Positions 26,780-37,338 are shown, counted from the stretch's first letter. The stretch is DNA of 64,000 nucleotides from Nitrososphaerota archaeon (GCA_021324115.1 JAJPJS010000025.1:326343-390342); one strand, 5' to 3'. Numbers and translations are program-made. The notes: generated from the letters alone by a model not told the origin.

Positions 26780-29230
26780 TCAACTGGTCTCGTTCTGGCC
26801 CGATTTCACGCGAACAAGGGGCCGCTGCAGGTGGGTGGTGTCCGATGTACCGCCTAGCGCCTTCATGGCCTTCTCTAGCAGGTCCGGGCGCTGCTCCCTT
26901 ATTGCCAGCCATACGGTTTCGGGCGTCATTGGTTCATCCCTCAGAATCACACCCGTTGCCCGGAACACGGCGTTTGCGATGGCTGGTGCAACTGATATCA
27001 TGGTCATCTCTCCAACTCCTCTTGCACCCCATGGACCGTCCTCCTGTGGTGTTTCAATTGCAACCTTCCTGATCTCCCCGGGCATGTCCTTCATCCTTGC
27101 GATGTAATAGTTGCTGAAGTTGGGGTTGGTAACCCATCCCTGGCCGTCAACCTGCATCTTTTCCCACAGAGATATGCTCATGCCCATTATCATTCCGCCA
27201 TCCATCTGCTGCTCGACGCCCAGCCTGTTGATAACCCGTCCTATGTCCTCGACCTGGACACCTTTCTCGACGCATATCTCACCTGTAAGAAGGTTCAGGG
27301 TTATTTCCACACCCGTTCCTCCGAATGTGTGAAATATGGATGGAATCCCCTGGCCAGTTTCAGGGTTCAGGTATGAATTGAGTACGGACGTCCAGGTGCC
27401 GGTTCCAATCAGTGGCCCACCGATCGCATTTCCATTCGGGTACGTGTATGCCATGGCGATGTCGGAAAGCGGTATCTTCAACCAGGGTCTGCCCCGCACC
27501 GATGCGGCCCCATCCCTGACTACTACATCCTCCTTCGGGACCCTGAAGACCTGGGATGAAATTTCCACGATCTTTGCCTTGGCTTCCCTTATGGCTCCAA
27601 GCGTAGCATTACCGTCGACAAAGAGACCCCTACTTCCAACCGTCTGCCAGGTGTATGCCGTGCTGTCCGTTCCCCGCTCGAATGGAACTCTTACCTTCTC
27701 CAGCGGCAAGCCGAATTCCTCAGCCACAATCATGCACAGAGCGGTCGTCGTACCCTGACCGAATAGGCCGGTTCCGACAAGCAGGTCTATGCTACCATCT
27801 TCGTTGAACTTGAGTATGGAGGAGCCGGACGCGTTTGGTGGTTGTGAGGGACCCTTTACATTAAGGGCGAACCCCCTGGCCCTGATCACCCAGGGTTCCT
27901 TTGATTCTGGTATCCTACCGTTAGGTTTCAGCTCCTTCACTATTGTGGAAAGAACCCTTCTCGGATCACCAGCATCTTCTCTCAGATGTTCGCCCGTTCC
28001 CGTGGTGGACTCGCCAGGTTTCACCAGGTTGACGAGTCTTATCTTAACCGGGTCCAGATGTAGCCTTGCAGCCGCCCTGTCCAGCAGCTGCTCCAGGGGC
28101 CAGTGCCCCTCCGGGTATCCGAACCCTCTCATGGCGGTGGTGGGAACCTGGTTGGTGTAGACTGCCCTGCATGTAACATCCAGGTTTTCTATGTCATAGC
28201 TGCCATCTGCGGCATAACCGGTTGTCCTGCTTACATTGACTGTGTAGTCACCGTAACCGCCGCAATCCATTATGAAATCGGCCTGATAGGCTACAAACTT
28301 TCCATCCTTCTCAAATCCAGCCTTAACATGGGCGATGAAGGCTTCTCTGACCGCAGCAGAGACGAATTGTTCCTTGCGGGACAGGATCAGTTTCACAGGT
28401 TTGTTGTCCGCCATCTTGCTCAGAAGGGCCACCAGCGGTTCCCACCCGAGTCCTGCCTTGCCACCGAATCCACCCCCGCAAAACGGATGATGAATTATGA
28501 CATTGTTAACGGGCATGTTAAGCGACTGGGCCATAAGATACCTGGCGGCAAAGGGCGATTGAAGACTCGACCATACTTCTACGACCCCATCTCTCCTGTA
28601 AAGTGCAACCACCGTCTGTGTTTCCATGAAAGCATGGCTCACACGGGGCATCCTGAACTCTTCTTCGATAACGAGGTGTGCCTTGTCAAGTGCGGCCTTG
28701 GCATCACCTCTTTTCAATACAAATTTGTTTGCTATGTTCGTTCCAGGGACGGGGCTGAATGCAGGAAACACCCTGTATTCAGACATGTGTTCATGTATTA
28801 TCGGGGCCCCCGGTTTCAATGCGTCCCTCACGTTGAACACGGCCGGCAGGTCCTCGTACTGCACCTGCACCTTCTCTGCCGCCTCTTCCGCTGCTTGAAG
28901 GGTTTCTGCAATTACCGCGGCCACGGGGTGCCCTACCCATCTTACCTTGTCTGTCGCAAGCAGATCCCTGTCCCCTACGTAGATTCCTATTCTGAATGGA
29001 AAGTCAGAGCCCGTGGCTATCGCCACCACACCGGGTACCGATTTAGCTTCCTTTGTGTCTATGGACAGAATCTTGGCATGGGCCCTGTCGCTCGTGACGA
29101 GTTTGGCAAACAGCATTCCAGGTAGTTCGATGTCAGAGGCGTAAGTTGCTGTTCCCGTAACCTTCAGAGGAGAATCATTCTGAGGTATGGAACGGCCGAT
29201 GTATCTCGTCCTCGTTTTTTCGTTTCCCAC
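26780..29230 (-). CDS. Xanthine dehydrogenase-family molybdopterin-binding subunit
   Basis: CGGGFGGKAGLG, TTAMRGFGYPEG, GARGVGEMTMISVAPAIANA. Confidence 0.95.
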   Translation of the reverse strand: MGNEKTRTRYIGRSIPQNDSPLKVTGTATYASDIELPGMLFAKLVTSDRAHAKILSIDTKEAKSVPGVVAIATGSDFPFRIGIYVGDRDLLATDKVRWVGHPVAAVIAETLQAAEEAAEKVQVQYEDLPAVFNVRDALKPGAPIIHEHMSEYRVFPAFSPVPGTNIANKFVLKRGDAKAALDKAHLVIEEEFRMPRVSHAFMETQTVVALYRRDGVVEVWSSLQSPFAARYLMAQSLNMPVNNVIIHHPFCGGGFGGKAGLGWEPLVALLSKMADNKPVKLILSRKEQFVSAAVREAFIAHVKAGFEKDGKFVAYQADFIMDCGGYGDYTVNVSRTTGYAADGSYDIENLDVTCRAVYTNQVPTTAMRGFGYPEGHWPLEQLLDRAAARLHLDPVKIRLVNLVKPGESTTGTGEHLREDAGDPRRVLSTIVKELKPNGRIPESKEPWVIRARGFALNVKGPSQPPNASGSSILKFNEDGSIDLLVGTGLFGQGTTTALCMIVAEEFGLPLEKVRVPFERGTDSTAYTWQTVGSRGLFVDGNATLGAIREAKAKIVEISSQVFRVPKEDVVVRDGAASVRGRPWLKIPLSDIAMAYTYPNGNAIGGPLIGTGTWTSVLNSYLNPETGQGIPSIFHTFGGTGVEITLNLLTGEICVEKGVQVEDIGRVINRLGVEQQMDGGMIMGMSISLWEKMQVDGQGWVTNPNFSNYYIARMKDMPGEIRKVAIETPQEDGPWGARGVGEMTMISVAPAIANAVFRATGVILRDEPMTPETVWLAIREQRPDLLEKAMKALGGTSDTTHLQRPLVRVKSGQNETS

Positions 29231-29484
29231 ATTTAGATGACTTTGCCATTCTCATAAAAGTGTTTCTATAGCAATCTTATGCTGTCAGAATCGGCTCCAT
29301 TCTGGAATGGTCGTTACCTCGTCGTCTTTTCAAAGGATCAAGGTTCAGGATGAAAAGGTATTGTAAAATGACCATGGTTACCAAGGAATATATGTATCAG
29401 GTAACGGTGCGCATAGGAACTGTCTTTGATTTGATGCTGGGATATTCTTATCTGTCGGTTGAAATTTATCCCTGGTTGGCCATC

Positions 29485-30291
29485 TTACTCGTCTACGAAC
29501 GCCACAACCCTTGCGAACGCAGCCTCGCCCCCCTTGAAAAGCCAGGGAAAGCAACCAATAGTAACTCTTCTGTTCAGCAGCTGGTCTATTTGTCCTCCCA
29601 GATTCTCAATATGTATACAATCGTAGGGGAAAAGAGCGTTATGCGTAAGCTGATAATCTTCAGGTGGAAACATGCTATCCACTTTTTCTCTTCCGCCGAA
29701 CTTCTTTTCAGACAAAGAACGGACCTTGTCGCATACGCGGGGCAGGAATCTGCCGATCGGCAGGTTCATCGGATGGTCGGTTGAGACGGCATCGACGCCC
29801 CATAGCTTGATCTTCTTCTTCAAAAGCCACTCGACCATGTCTCTTCCGCCACCGGGGTGAAGATGAATGTAACGCTCCTCGTCCGCGGTGCCCTCCGGCT
29901 TTGGCTTCTGATACCAGGCATACTTGCTGAAGCCGGTGTAAAGTATCAGTATATCCCCATCCTTGACTTCGACCTTCGATTCTATGAGTTCTGGGGTGTA
30001 TAAGCCAAGGTCACCAACTTCGCTTACGTCTACGATAACACCCGGTCCGTAGAGCTGGGTGAGTGGTATCTGGTCGATCGACTTCCCTCCTGTTACGAAA
30101 TGAAGCGGTGCATCCAGGTGAGTTCCTATGTGATTCGCCGTCATGATGTACTGTGCATTTACCCCATGCTCCGCTTTTCGTTTTATGAACTTCACCTCAA
30201 ACGGCGGATAATAGGGCCAGAACGGGGTTTCCTGGTTCAGCGGCTGTGACAGGTCGTACAACTTCACCAAACAAAATTCACCGGCATGCAT
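29485..30291 (-). CDS. Cyclase-family (kynurenine formamidase-like) metal hydrolase
   Basis: HIGTHLDAPLHFVTGGKSIDQIPL; start placed at ATG 30291, GTG 30267 also possible. Confidence 0.88.
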   Translation of the reverse strand: MHAGEFCLVKLYDLSQPLNQETPFWPYYPPFEVKFIKRKAEHGVNAQYIMTANHIGTHLDAPLHFVTGGKSIDQIPLTQLYGPGVIVDVSEVGDLGLYTPELIESKVEVKDGDILILYTGFSKYAWYQKPKPEGTADEERYIHLHPGGGRDMVEWLLKKKIKLWGVDAVSTDHPMNLPIGRFLPRVCDKVRSLSEKKFGGREKVDSMFPPEDYQLTHNALFPYDCIHIENLGGQIDQLLNRRVTIGCFPWLFKGGEAAFARVVAFVDE

Positions 30292-30324
30292 TCTGCCTAG
30301 GATAAGTATAAGTTTTCTCTGCAC

Positions 30325-30374
30325 GGAGTTGGAAAATGTGATGGCAAGGAGTTGGAAAATGTGATGGCAAGGAG
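30325..30374. repeat. 23-bp tandem duplication upstream of the cyclase gene
   Basis: GGAGTTGGAAAATGTGATGGCAA repeated twice exactly, followed by GGAG. Confidence 0.9.
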
Positions 30375-30463
30375 CAGAATATCGGGAATTCGGTAAAACA
30401 TACCGTGGCACAGGAATAAGAAACCCCGCTGACGTTGCTTCAAACGAAATAGTTTATTTAAAA

Positions 30464-31276
30464 GTGAATTATCACCCCCAAAATGTCATGAAGACAGCAC
30501 ATGGTGTGGTTATGTGCGGAGGCCTCGGAAGCCGTCTGAGACCCCTCACATATTATTTTCAGAAGACGATGCTTCCCGTGGGCGGTGCACAGAAACCGAT
30601 TCTCGAGTACATCCTGAACTCACTTCTACACTGTGGCATCGACAGAGTGTCTCTTCTTGCCAATTACAAGGTGGAGCAGATAATGAATTACTTTGGTGAT
30701 GGATCGAAGATGGGGATGAAACTGTCCTACGTTGTCGATGATCCTGAGCTCTCAGGAAGCGGAGGGGCTTTGCTGAATGCAAAGAGGAAAGGGGACCTTC
30801 AGGATGGAACTCTCTTGATATATTATGGCGACATCATAACCAGACTCAGGCTGGACAGGATGCTCAAGGAGCATATAAGGGCGGGCGCGGCTGCAACATT
30901 GGCTGTTTCAGCAAAATACAGGATCCCCGTAGGGGTGGCGGATATGTCGGGCAACCAGATCACAGGTTTCAGGGAAAAACCGGTTTTGGACCTTAACGTG
31001 GGGATAGGTATAATGGCGCTTGAAGCAAAGACACTTGACCTCCTCGAACCACTGAGCAAGAATAAGAAATCGGTGGACCTTATGGGAGACCTTCTCCCGG
31101 ACCTGCTGAGAAGGGGTGAGAAGGTCATGGGATACAGGTTCGATGACTTCTGGCTGGATGTTGGCTCGATAGAGGCATACGAGAAGGTGGACCACACCCT
31201 TATTGACACCATGTTTGCGGATATACTTCCGGAAGCCAGGAACAGGCGAAGACCGAGGCAGGCTGTAAGCCGATGA
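30464..31276 (+). CDS. NDP-sugar pyrophosphorylase / nucleotidyltransferase
   Basis: GVVMCGGLGSRLRPLTYYFQKTMLPVGGAQKPILEYIL. Confidence 0.93.
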   Translation: MNYHPQNVMKTAHGVVMCGGLGSRLRPLTYYFQKTMLPVGGAQKPILEYILNSLLHCGIDRVSLLANYKVEQIMNYFGDGSKMGMKLSYVVDDPELSGSGGALLNAKRKGDLQDGTLLIYYGDIITRLRLDRMLKEHIRAGAAATLAVSAKYRIPVGVADMSGNQITGFREKPVLDLNVGIGIMALEAKTLDLLEPLSKNKKSVDLMGDLLPDLLRRGEKVMGYRFDDFWLDVGSIEAYEKVDHTLIDTMFADILPEARNRRRPRQAVSR

Positions 31277-32041
31277 TTATCCCCGATATTTATTGAGAGA
31301 CGAGTTTTCCTGCACCTTTTTGCCCACCGCCTTTCCGAGAACAAGCAGGAATCCAAGCCCTCTCTGCATATCTTCATCCCTAAGTGTGGCTATCAACGCC
31401 CTGTAGCCTACCTTCGGTGGGTTGTTAAGGGCCTCAGCCACTTCTTCAGAAGCAGTTGCCTGGAGCATGGCCGAAACAGCTCCCGTAGTCAGGGGCTTTG
31501 CAAGGTCAGGAAGCAGTGGAACTATCTCCAGCAGTGAAGCCAGCTTTGCCGACAGGTTTGCTACAGAATCGTCAGTAAGCATGTCTCTGAGGGTCTTCAC
31601 AAGATACGCCATATCGAATAGTGCATCGAGTGTCCCGGCCCTTCTGAGTTCATCCAGACGGGATGCGGCGTAGACCAGGCTTTCCAGTTTCTCCTTGTCA
31701 AGGAGCTCAACCATCCTGTCCTTCACCTCAGGACGGGATACCGCCTTGCCAATTTCTATCAAAGAGCCTGCGGTCAAGGCCAGGTTGCCCACCGTGTCCT
31801 CATGAAGGGCATCCAAGAGAGTCTTTAGCGCATAGGTAAGGGAGGTCAGCGAATCCAGAGCGCCGCTCTGCTGCATGGCATCGGCCCTTTCGAGCAGCTG
31901 GTTGAGGACATCGGCTCTATCAAGCAGTTTCTCCAAGCTGGCTATCTTGTCGGGTTGAAGCTTGGATAGCATATCATCGAAGCTTGGATTGTGTGGAGGG
32001 GCAGCTGCTGTTTCAGAGTCTGAATTGGTTTCCCCCATCAT
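31277..32041 (-). CDS. DUF1641-type protein
   Basis: Alanine/leucine-rich helical 254-aa ORF directly downstream of SQR/DsrE, matching the usual DUF1641 context. Confidence 0.7.
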   Translation of the reverse strand: MMGETNSDSETAAAPPHNPSFDDMLSKLQPDKIASLEKLLDRADVLNQLLERADAMQQSGALDSLTSLTYALKTLLDALHEDTVGNLALTAGSLIEIGKAVSRPEVKDRMVELLDKEKLESLVYAASRLDELRRAGTLDALFDMAYLVKTLRDMLTDDSVANLSAKLASLLEIVPLLPDLAKPLTTGAVSAMLQATASEEVAEALNNPPKVGYRALIATLRDEDMQRGLGFLLVLGKAVGKKVQENSSLNKYRG

Positions 32042-32075
32042 CTGCTCACCCTTTTTGCATCATACATCGTTTGAT

Positions 32076-32459
32076 TCACCATATCGAACTGACCTGACCG
32101 TTGACCTCCAGCACGAAGGATGTTATGCCCACGATATCATCCACAACTTCGGTGTAGCTATCTCTTGTAAAATTGAAGAGCTTGCTGGCGTAGGAACAGG
32201 CGTAAAGCTTCGCCTTACCGTTTTTCTTGGCCATCTGGAAGAGGTCCATATATGTCCTGTTGTCCTGTTTCGCTGCCTTTGAAGATTCCTGCTCGTCGGA
32301 GACTTTGGGTTCTTTCGTGAAGCCCTGTACGGCGTCCATCGTGAGAAACACGGACACCTCGTCACCCAGAGCCGTCCTCGTGACAGCTTCCATCGCAGCG
32401 AACACCAGCTTGCTGAGTTCGTTCGACCCCAAGACGATGCCATGCCTCAATTTCTTCAC
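32076..32459 (-). CDS. DsrE/DsrF-like protein
   Basis: GTG start in GTGA overlap with SQR stop; VKKLRHGIVLGSNELSKLVFAAMEAVTRTALGDEVSVFLTMDAVQ. Confidence 0.82.
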   Translation of the reverse strand: MKKLRHGIVLGSNELSKLVFAAMEAVTRTALGDEVSVFLTMDAVQGFTKEPKVSDEQESSKAAKQDNRTYMDLFQMAKKNGKAKLYACSYASKLFNFTRDSYTEVVDDIVGITSFVLEVNGQVSSIW

Positions 32460-33619
32460 ACAACCGCCTTGGCGGTCAGACTCCAGTAAAGCTTGTTGTA
32501 TGCTAGTTTTGCCCACCAGTGTATCGTTGAGGGTGGAGGCGGGACCGGCGGGTTCGCATAATTGAATCTGATGTAGGTGGCTGTATCGAAACCCGTAGCG
32601 ATGAAACAGAATACAGAACCATCATACATTTTTCTTGATTCATTCCCCCTGATCTCGGATGTGATGTTCTCCGCAACGGTGTAAGACTCGAAGTCTGCGG
32701 TTGAGCCAGCCTTTGATATGGGTATGTCGGTGGTGTCTCCCATGACGTATACATTCGAATGGTCCTTCATCTGCAGAGAATTCTTATCCGTCGGAATCCA
32801 GTTTCTCCTGTCACCGATCGCGGAATCCCCCACAACCTTTGTACCCATGTGTGGAGGTACTCCGAGCAGCAGGTCATACTTGATTTTCTCCCCTTCATTC
32901 GATTCTATCGTTTTAGCTTGCGGGTCCACCGCCTTGACAGTGAAAGGAGAAATTACCCTGATCCCTCTTTGCTCGAAGATCTTCGTCATTACTTTGTTCA
33001 CGTTGGGAATGCCAAAGACCCCCGCCACAGGGTAGGTGTAGACCAATTCGGTTTTTTCTTTCAGTCCCTTCCTCTTTAGGTAATCTTCGAGCATCAGAGT
33101 TTCCTCGAGAGGACCCACGGGACACTTATGTGGTAGCCTCGCAACATTGAACACCACTGTGCCGCCTGTGAAGTTTCTTATCAGGTTCCTGGTCTGCACG
33201 GCTCCGTCCATATCCCAGACTGTATGCATTTCCTCCTTTAATCCAGGAACCATTTCCCAGTCCAATGTCGAGCCTGTTGAAATGACGGCATAATCGTACT
33301 CATGGCTCTTTCCGTCAGATGTTACAAATGAATGATTCTGCACATCTATTTTGGTGATCTCGCCTGCTTTGCCATTAAGGAGCCTGACTTTCGGATTCAG
33401 AAGTTCTCTTTCATTTTTCACTATATCCGCAGGATTTTCAAGGCCCATTCCCACAAGAAGCTGGCTGGGTTGAAAAACATGATTTTCACTTTTGTCAAAT
33501 ACCGTTATGCTGACATCCTCCTTATCGACTTCTGGCTTCAACCTTTCGGCTAGCCTGTTAGCTGCTATTGTCCCTCCGATTCCCCCGCCCGCAACAAACA
33601 CCTTCTTCAATTGTGCCAA
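32456..33619 (-). CDS. Sulfide:quinone oxidoreductase-like NAD(P)/FAD-dependent oxidoreductase
   Basis: VFVAGGGIGGTIAANRLAERL; VARLPHKCPVGPLEETLMLEDYL; YVMGDTTDIPISKAG. Confidence 0.88.
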   Translation of the reverse strand: MAQLKKVFVAGGGIGGTIAANRLAERLKPEVDKEDVSITVFDKSENHVFQPSQLLVGMGLENPADIVKNERELLNPKVRLLNGKAGEITKIDVQNHSFVTSDGKSHEYDYAVISTGSTLDWEMVPGLKEEMHTVWDMDGAVQTRNLIRNFTGGTVVFNVARLPHKCPVGPLEETLMLEDYLKRKGLKEKTELVYTYPVAGVFGIPNVNKVMTKIFEQRGIRVISPFTVKAVDPQAKTIESNEGEKIKYDLLLGVPPHMGTKVVGDSAIGDRRNWIPTDKNSLQMKDHSNVYVMGDTTDIPISKAGSTADFESYTVAENITSEIRGNESRKMYDGSVFCFIATGFDTATYIRFNYANPPVPPPPSTIHWWAKLAYNKLYWSLTAKAVV

Positions 33620-33636
33620 TTCACCCCGAGATACAT

Positions 33637-33882
33637 TTACTTCGGCCTGGCCACCTCAAGCCTGAAGCCTTTGTCCACTTTCTCGTCCTTCATAATCTTC
33701 GCACCCACGCGAGAAGCCCATGCGTAAAGATCTTTTTTGTCCGAATCAGCACCGATCAGCACTTCCACATACTCTCCCTGTCGCAGTTCCTCATAGACCC
33801 CTGATAATTCGCCAATGACACCAGCACATGAGCTGCCCGTTAGGTCAATCGATTTGTACAGAGTAAAGGACACTTCGGTCAT
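33637..33882 (-). CDS. TusA/SirA-like sulfurtransferase-family protein
   Basis: IDLTGSSCAGVIGELSGVYEELRQGEYVEVLIGADSDKKDLYAWASRVG. Confidence 0.72.
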   Translation of the reverse strand: MTEVSFTLYKSIDLTGSSCAGVIGELSGVYEELRQGEYVEVLIGADSDKKDLYAWASRVGAKIMKDEKVDKGFRLEVARPK

Positions 33883-34169
33883 AGATCACGCATTCACCCG
33901 CCAAAACATCCTCGTTTTCATTGCTTCTGTCTGTTTGTTGACCTCTAATTTTAATCTTTTTATAAGCCATTTATATCTTGCGTCGATAATCGATTAAGAC
34001 TTTGAAACAATCAAATCAATTCCTGTAATTTTTATAATAAAAGCACATAGGGGGATACCTTCATGCACGTTCAGATATGCTATGGATCGACCGAGTAAAT
34101 TTCTGAATAACAAGGCTGTAAAATATCCTTATATTCTCAATAGACAATGTACATTCAGCGGAGTCTCAA

Positions 34170-35144
34170 ATGGTCTCGTTGTTGGATAGATTGGACATCT
34201 TCAAATCACTGGTCGACTATCAGCACAAATTTGGAAATCCACTCGGTTTATCGCCGAAGGAGCTCACTTCATGGTCTAAAGGGCTTCATTTCGACGGTGG
34301 GAACGGTACTTTCATCTTCACCGGCTCCCTCTACCAGATGGCCCCTTGGATGTCAGCTTATTCTTCTCAGATAGCCAGACTGGAGTCAGGCCCACTTCCC
34401 TCCGGTGCTCTGCTCAAGGCTGCCAGAAGAATGGGTTCTGTGGGTGCGGGAATGATATCTACCATAGCGGGGGTAGACAGACAGTTTTCTTCCAGATGCT
34501 CCTCGATCATAAAAAGAGCTTCAGAACTGCTGATCCAGGCTTCTATACCCCACGGGTACATGGGTGAAGCCGAACCATACAGCGGCGTGATCTTTATGGA
34601 GTTGGGTATGGAGGAAATGTTTTCCAGCGTCGCAAATAATGCATATTCGGTGTTCAGGGATAGGGGTGTAAAGAGGCTGATAACGCTGGACCCACATTCT
34701 ACAGTGGCATTAAGGGAGTGGTACCCAGAATTCGTTCCGGGTTTCGATATCCAAGTGGACCACTACCTGGAGGTGGTGAAACCAGGCAGACCTGATTCTT
34801 CGGGCACAATAAAGGGAGCTACAACAGAAAGAAGTTATGCGATTCATGACCCCTGCTTGCTTTCAAGGAGGTTGGGCCTTGACGAGAAACTGAGAGAAGG
34901 TCTGCAGCGTGCCGGAATAGAATATCGTGAGCCGGTCAGGTGCAGGCGTGGAACCTTCTGTTGCGGGGGTCCGATCGAAAGCGTAGCCCCCAGGGTCGCA
35001 GGTGCAATCGCAGAGAAAAGAAAAAAGCAGCTTCATGATGTCGGCGATAGGGCGCTCGTTGCCTGCCCTGTATGCCTTGCCAACCTCGGAAGGGATTCGG
35101 TTGGTGAAGACTTGCCGGTTTCTGACGTCCTGGAGGTGTTATGA
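34170..35144 (+). CDS. CCG-domain (HdrB/LutA-like) Fe-S protein
   Basis: YAIHDPCLLSRRLG ... RRGTFCCGGPIE ... VACPVCLANLG. Confidence 0.85.
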   Translation: MVSLLDRLDIFKSLVDYQHKFGNPLGLSPKELTSWSKGLHFDGGNGTFIFTGSLYQMAPWMSAYSSQIARLESGPLPSGALLKAARRMGSVGAGMISTIAGVDRQFSSRCSSIIKRASELLIQASIPHGYMGEAEPYSGVIFMELGMEEMFSSVANNAYSVFRDRGVKRLITLDPHSTVALREWYPEFVPGFDIQVDHYLEVVKPGRPDSSGTIKGATTERSYAIHDPCLLSRRLGLDEKLREGLQRAGIEYREPVRCRRGTFCCGGPIESVAPRVAGAIAEKRKKQLHDVGDRALVACPVCLANLGRDSVGEDLPVSDVLEVL

Positions 35145-36352
35145 CTCTGGAGAGCTCCTTCAAGAAGGTAAAGGAACGAGTCTACGGTGCGCTTGAGAAT
35201 ACAGAGATGCAAACAGGAATCAATCGGGGCATGGATTCGTTTCAGTCCAAGATCCCCAGAATCCGTTCGAAAAATGATGTGCAGCAGCTGAGAAGCCGAG
35301 TGAGGGAGATCAAGTCATATTCATCCCGAAATCTCAATGAGCTGCTGAATCAGGTTCGCGAAGCGTTTCAGAATAATGGGGTAGCGGTTTACCTCGAGAA
35401 AACGAAGTCTGATGCATTGTCCAGATTTGAAAAGCTTACGGAGGGGGACAGGCTGATTGTCAAGTCCAAGAGCCTTGTATCCGAAGAAATAGGTCTGAGG
35501 GGTTTTCTTACCAGCAAGGGTAAAGAGGTCTGGGAGACCGACCTCGGAGAATTCATCATACAGCTGAGGGGGGAAAGACCCTCTCAGATGGTGGCACCTT
35601 CTCTCCATGTTCCTCGGGAAGCCGTCGCGAGACTTTTCGAAAGGAAGTTCGGGAGGCGTTTTCAGAGCGACGACCTTCAATCGATGGTGAATGCCGCAAG
35701 AGAATTCCTGAGAGAAAAGCTGGAAAGAGCAGATGTGGGGATCACGGGAGCGAATGCGATATCTGCCAACGAAGGGACTGTGGTAACTGTCGAAAACGAA
35801 GGCAATGTCAGGCTGACTATGACCCTTCCGAAAAAGCACATAGTCTGCACGAGCGTGGAAAAGGTGGTACCCACAACCATCGATGCTGTGAGTGTAGCCT
35901 TGACTCAGTCGTACTTTGCAGGCTATGATAAACCCACCTACATCAGTCTGACTTCGACACCGAGCGGTACCGGCGATATCGAAAAGGTGATTGTGAGGCC
36001 AGCCCAGGGGTCCAAAGAGATGAGCGTGGTGCTTGTGGACAACGGAAGGCTGGAAGCGTCCGGCGGAGAGCTATCAGACGCTCTCCGATGCATAAAATGC
36101 GGGGCCTGCCAGATGGTGTGTCCTACCTACTCCGTGGCTGGACCAGCATGGGGCGGACCTACCTACACCTCAGCAATAGGCCTTGTCTGGACCGCCATTA
36201 CAGGCGAGCCGGAAGAATCGGAATATCTTTCGTACTTCTGCCTAGGCTGCGACGCCTGCAACGAGATATGCCCTGTGGAGATAGATATAAGTCGTCTGAT
36301 ATCCAGGCTGAGAGCGAAAGGAACGGGAAATATAGTAAGTGATCTGAAATGA
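35141..36352 (+). CDS. LUD-domain plus 4Fe-4S dicluster protein (LutB/HdrC-like)
   Basis: CIKCGACQMVCPTY and CLGCDACNEICPVEID; 4-nt overlap with the CCG gene. Confidence 0.85.
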   Translation: MTLESSFKKVKERVYGALENTEMQTGINRGMDSFQSKIPRIRSKNDVQQLRSRVREIKSYSSRNLNELLNQVREAFQNNGVAVYLEKTKSDALSRFEKLTEGDRLIVKSKSLVSEEIGLRGFLTSKGKEVWETDLGEFIIQLRGERPSQMVAPSLHVPREAVARLFERKFGRRFQSDDLQSMVNAAREFLREKLERADVGITGANAISANEGTVVTVENEGNVRLTMTLPKKHIVCTSVEKVVPTTIDAVSVALTQSYFAGYDKPTYISLTSTPSGTGDIEKVIVRPAQGSKEMSVVLVDNGRLEASGGELSDALRCIKCGACQMVCPTYSVAGPAWGGPTYTSAIGLVWTAITGEPEESEYLSYFCLGCDACNEICPVEIDISRLISRLRAKGTGNIVSDLK

Positions 36353-36390
36353 ACCGATGCGGCTTTTCATGCTCTTATGTGAGGCGGTAG

Positions 36391-37338
36391 ATGGTATTGG
36401 ATGTAATAACCACAGGGGCGGTAAACTGGGACGTCAACCTCTTCATTGAAAGTATAGAATTGCAGGGGATGGAAGCGCCAGTGAAGAGGATCACGCGGGT
36501 GCCGGGCGGAAAGGCAGCAAACGTTGCCGTTGCGGCGGCCAGGCTGCTGGGTCCTGGACGGGTCGGAATTCTGGGTGCAGTTGGAAATGATGAGATTGGT
36601 AGATCCCACATGGAGATCTTCGCCAAGGAAGGCGTTTCGACCGACCACCTTCTGGTGGTGAACGGTTCAGAATCCGGGCAGGCATACATACTGGTTGATT
36701 CGCGCGGCAGGAACCAGATATTCACACATTTTGGGGCAAATGCTTCACTTACCGCAGATATGGCAAAATCGTTGAAAATTGCATCTGTCCTCCACAACTC
36801 CAAGGTTCTGGTGGCGATGGACCCGCCGCTGGATTACACCGCTGAACTGTTCGCAGAGGCGGGCAAAGATTGCACTATCATTTGGGGTCCAGGGGTGAGA
36901 ACCATCAACAATCAGGAGAAGGTCTTATCGATGTTGGGATACGTGGACTACCTTCTCCTGAATCAGCAGGAACTCTTCGTGCTCACGGGAAAGGCGACCG
37001 CGGAAATGGGCTACGAAATGCTCAGCTCGTATTCGGATTCGTTAAAGTTGTTAGTCACGCTGGGAGAAGAAGGAGCGGCCATCCACAGCAGGGCCGGAGT
37101 GATCAAGGCGGGTGGGGTAGACCTGAGCAAAGGGGGCTATACCGTCGTCAACACCGTGGGCTGCGGGGATGCCTTCGTTGGCTGTTTTGCTGCGTCGCTT
37201 GCGTCCGGGCTTGAGGAATCGCAGGCTCTAACGAGAGCCAACTATGCTGGCGCCTTCAAATCAACGAAATATGAGACCAGAGGAAGCCCCACCTCTGATG
37301 AGCTGGACGAATTTGCGCGGAAGCTCAACTCGTCATAA
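36391..37338 (+). CDS. PfkB-family carbohydrate kinase
   Basis: GGKAANVAVAAARLLG ... NTVGCGDAFVGCFAASL. Confidence 0.93.
   Translation: MVLDVITTGAVNWDVNLFIESIELQGMEAPVKRITRVPGGKAANVAVAAARLLGPGRVGILGAVGNDEIGRSHMEIFAKEGVSTDHLLVVNGSESGQAYILVDSRGRNQIFTHFGANASLTADMAKSLKIASVLHNSKVLVAMDPPLDYTAELFAEAGKDCTIIWGPGVRTINNQEKVLSMLGYVDYLLLNQQELFVLTGKATAEMGYEMLSSYSDSLKLLVTLGEEGAAIHSRAGVIKAGGVDLSKGGYTVVNTVGCGDAFVGCFAASLASGLEESQALTRANYAGAFKSTKYETRGSPTSDELDEFARKLNSS

Noticed and set aside
28103-29125. 340-aa plus-strand ORF opposite the Mo-hydroxylase large subunit
   Set aside because: Antisense shadow of a clear xanthine dehydrogenase-family gene; no recognisable domain.
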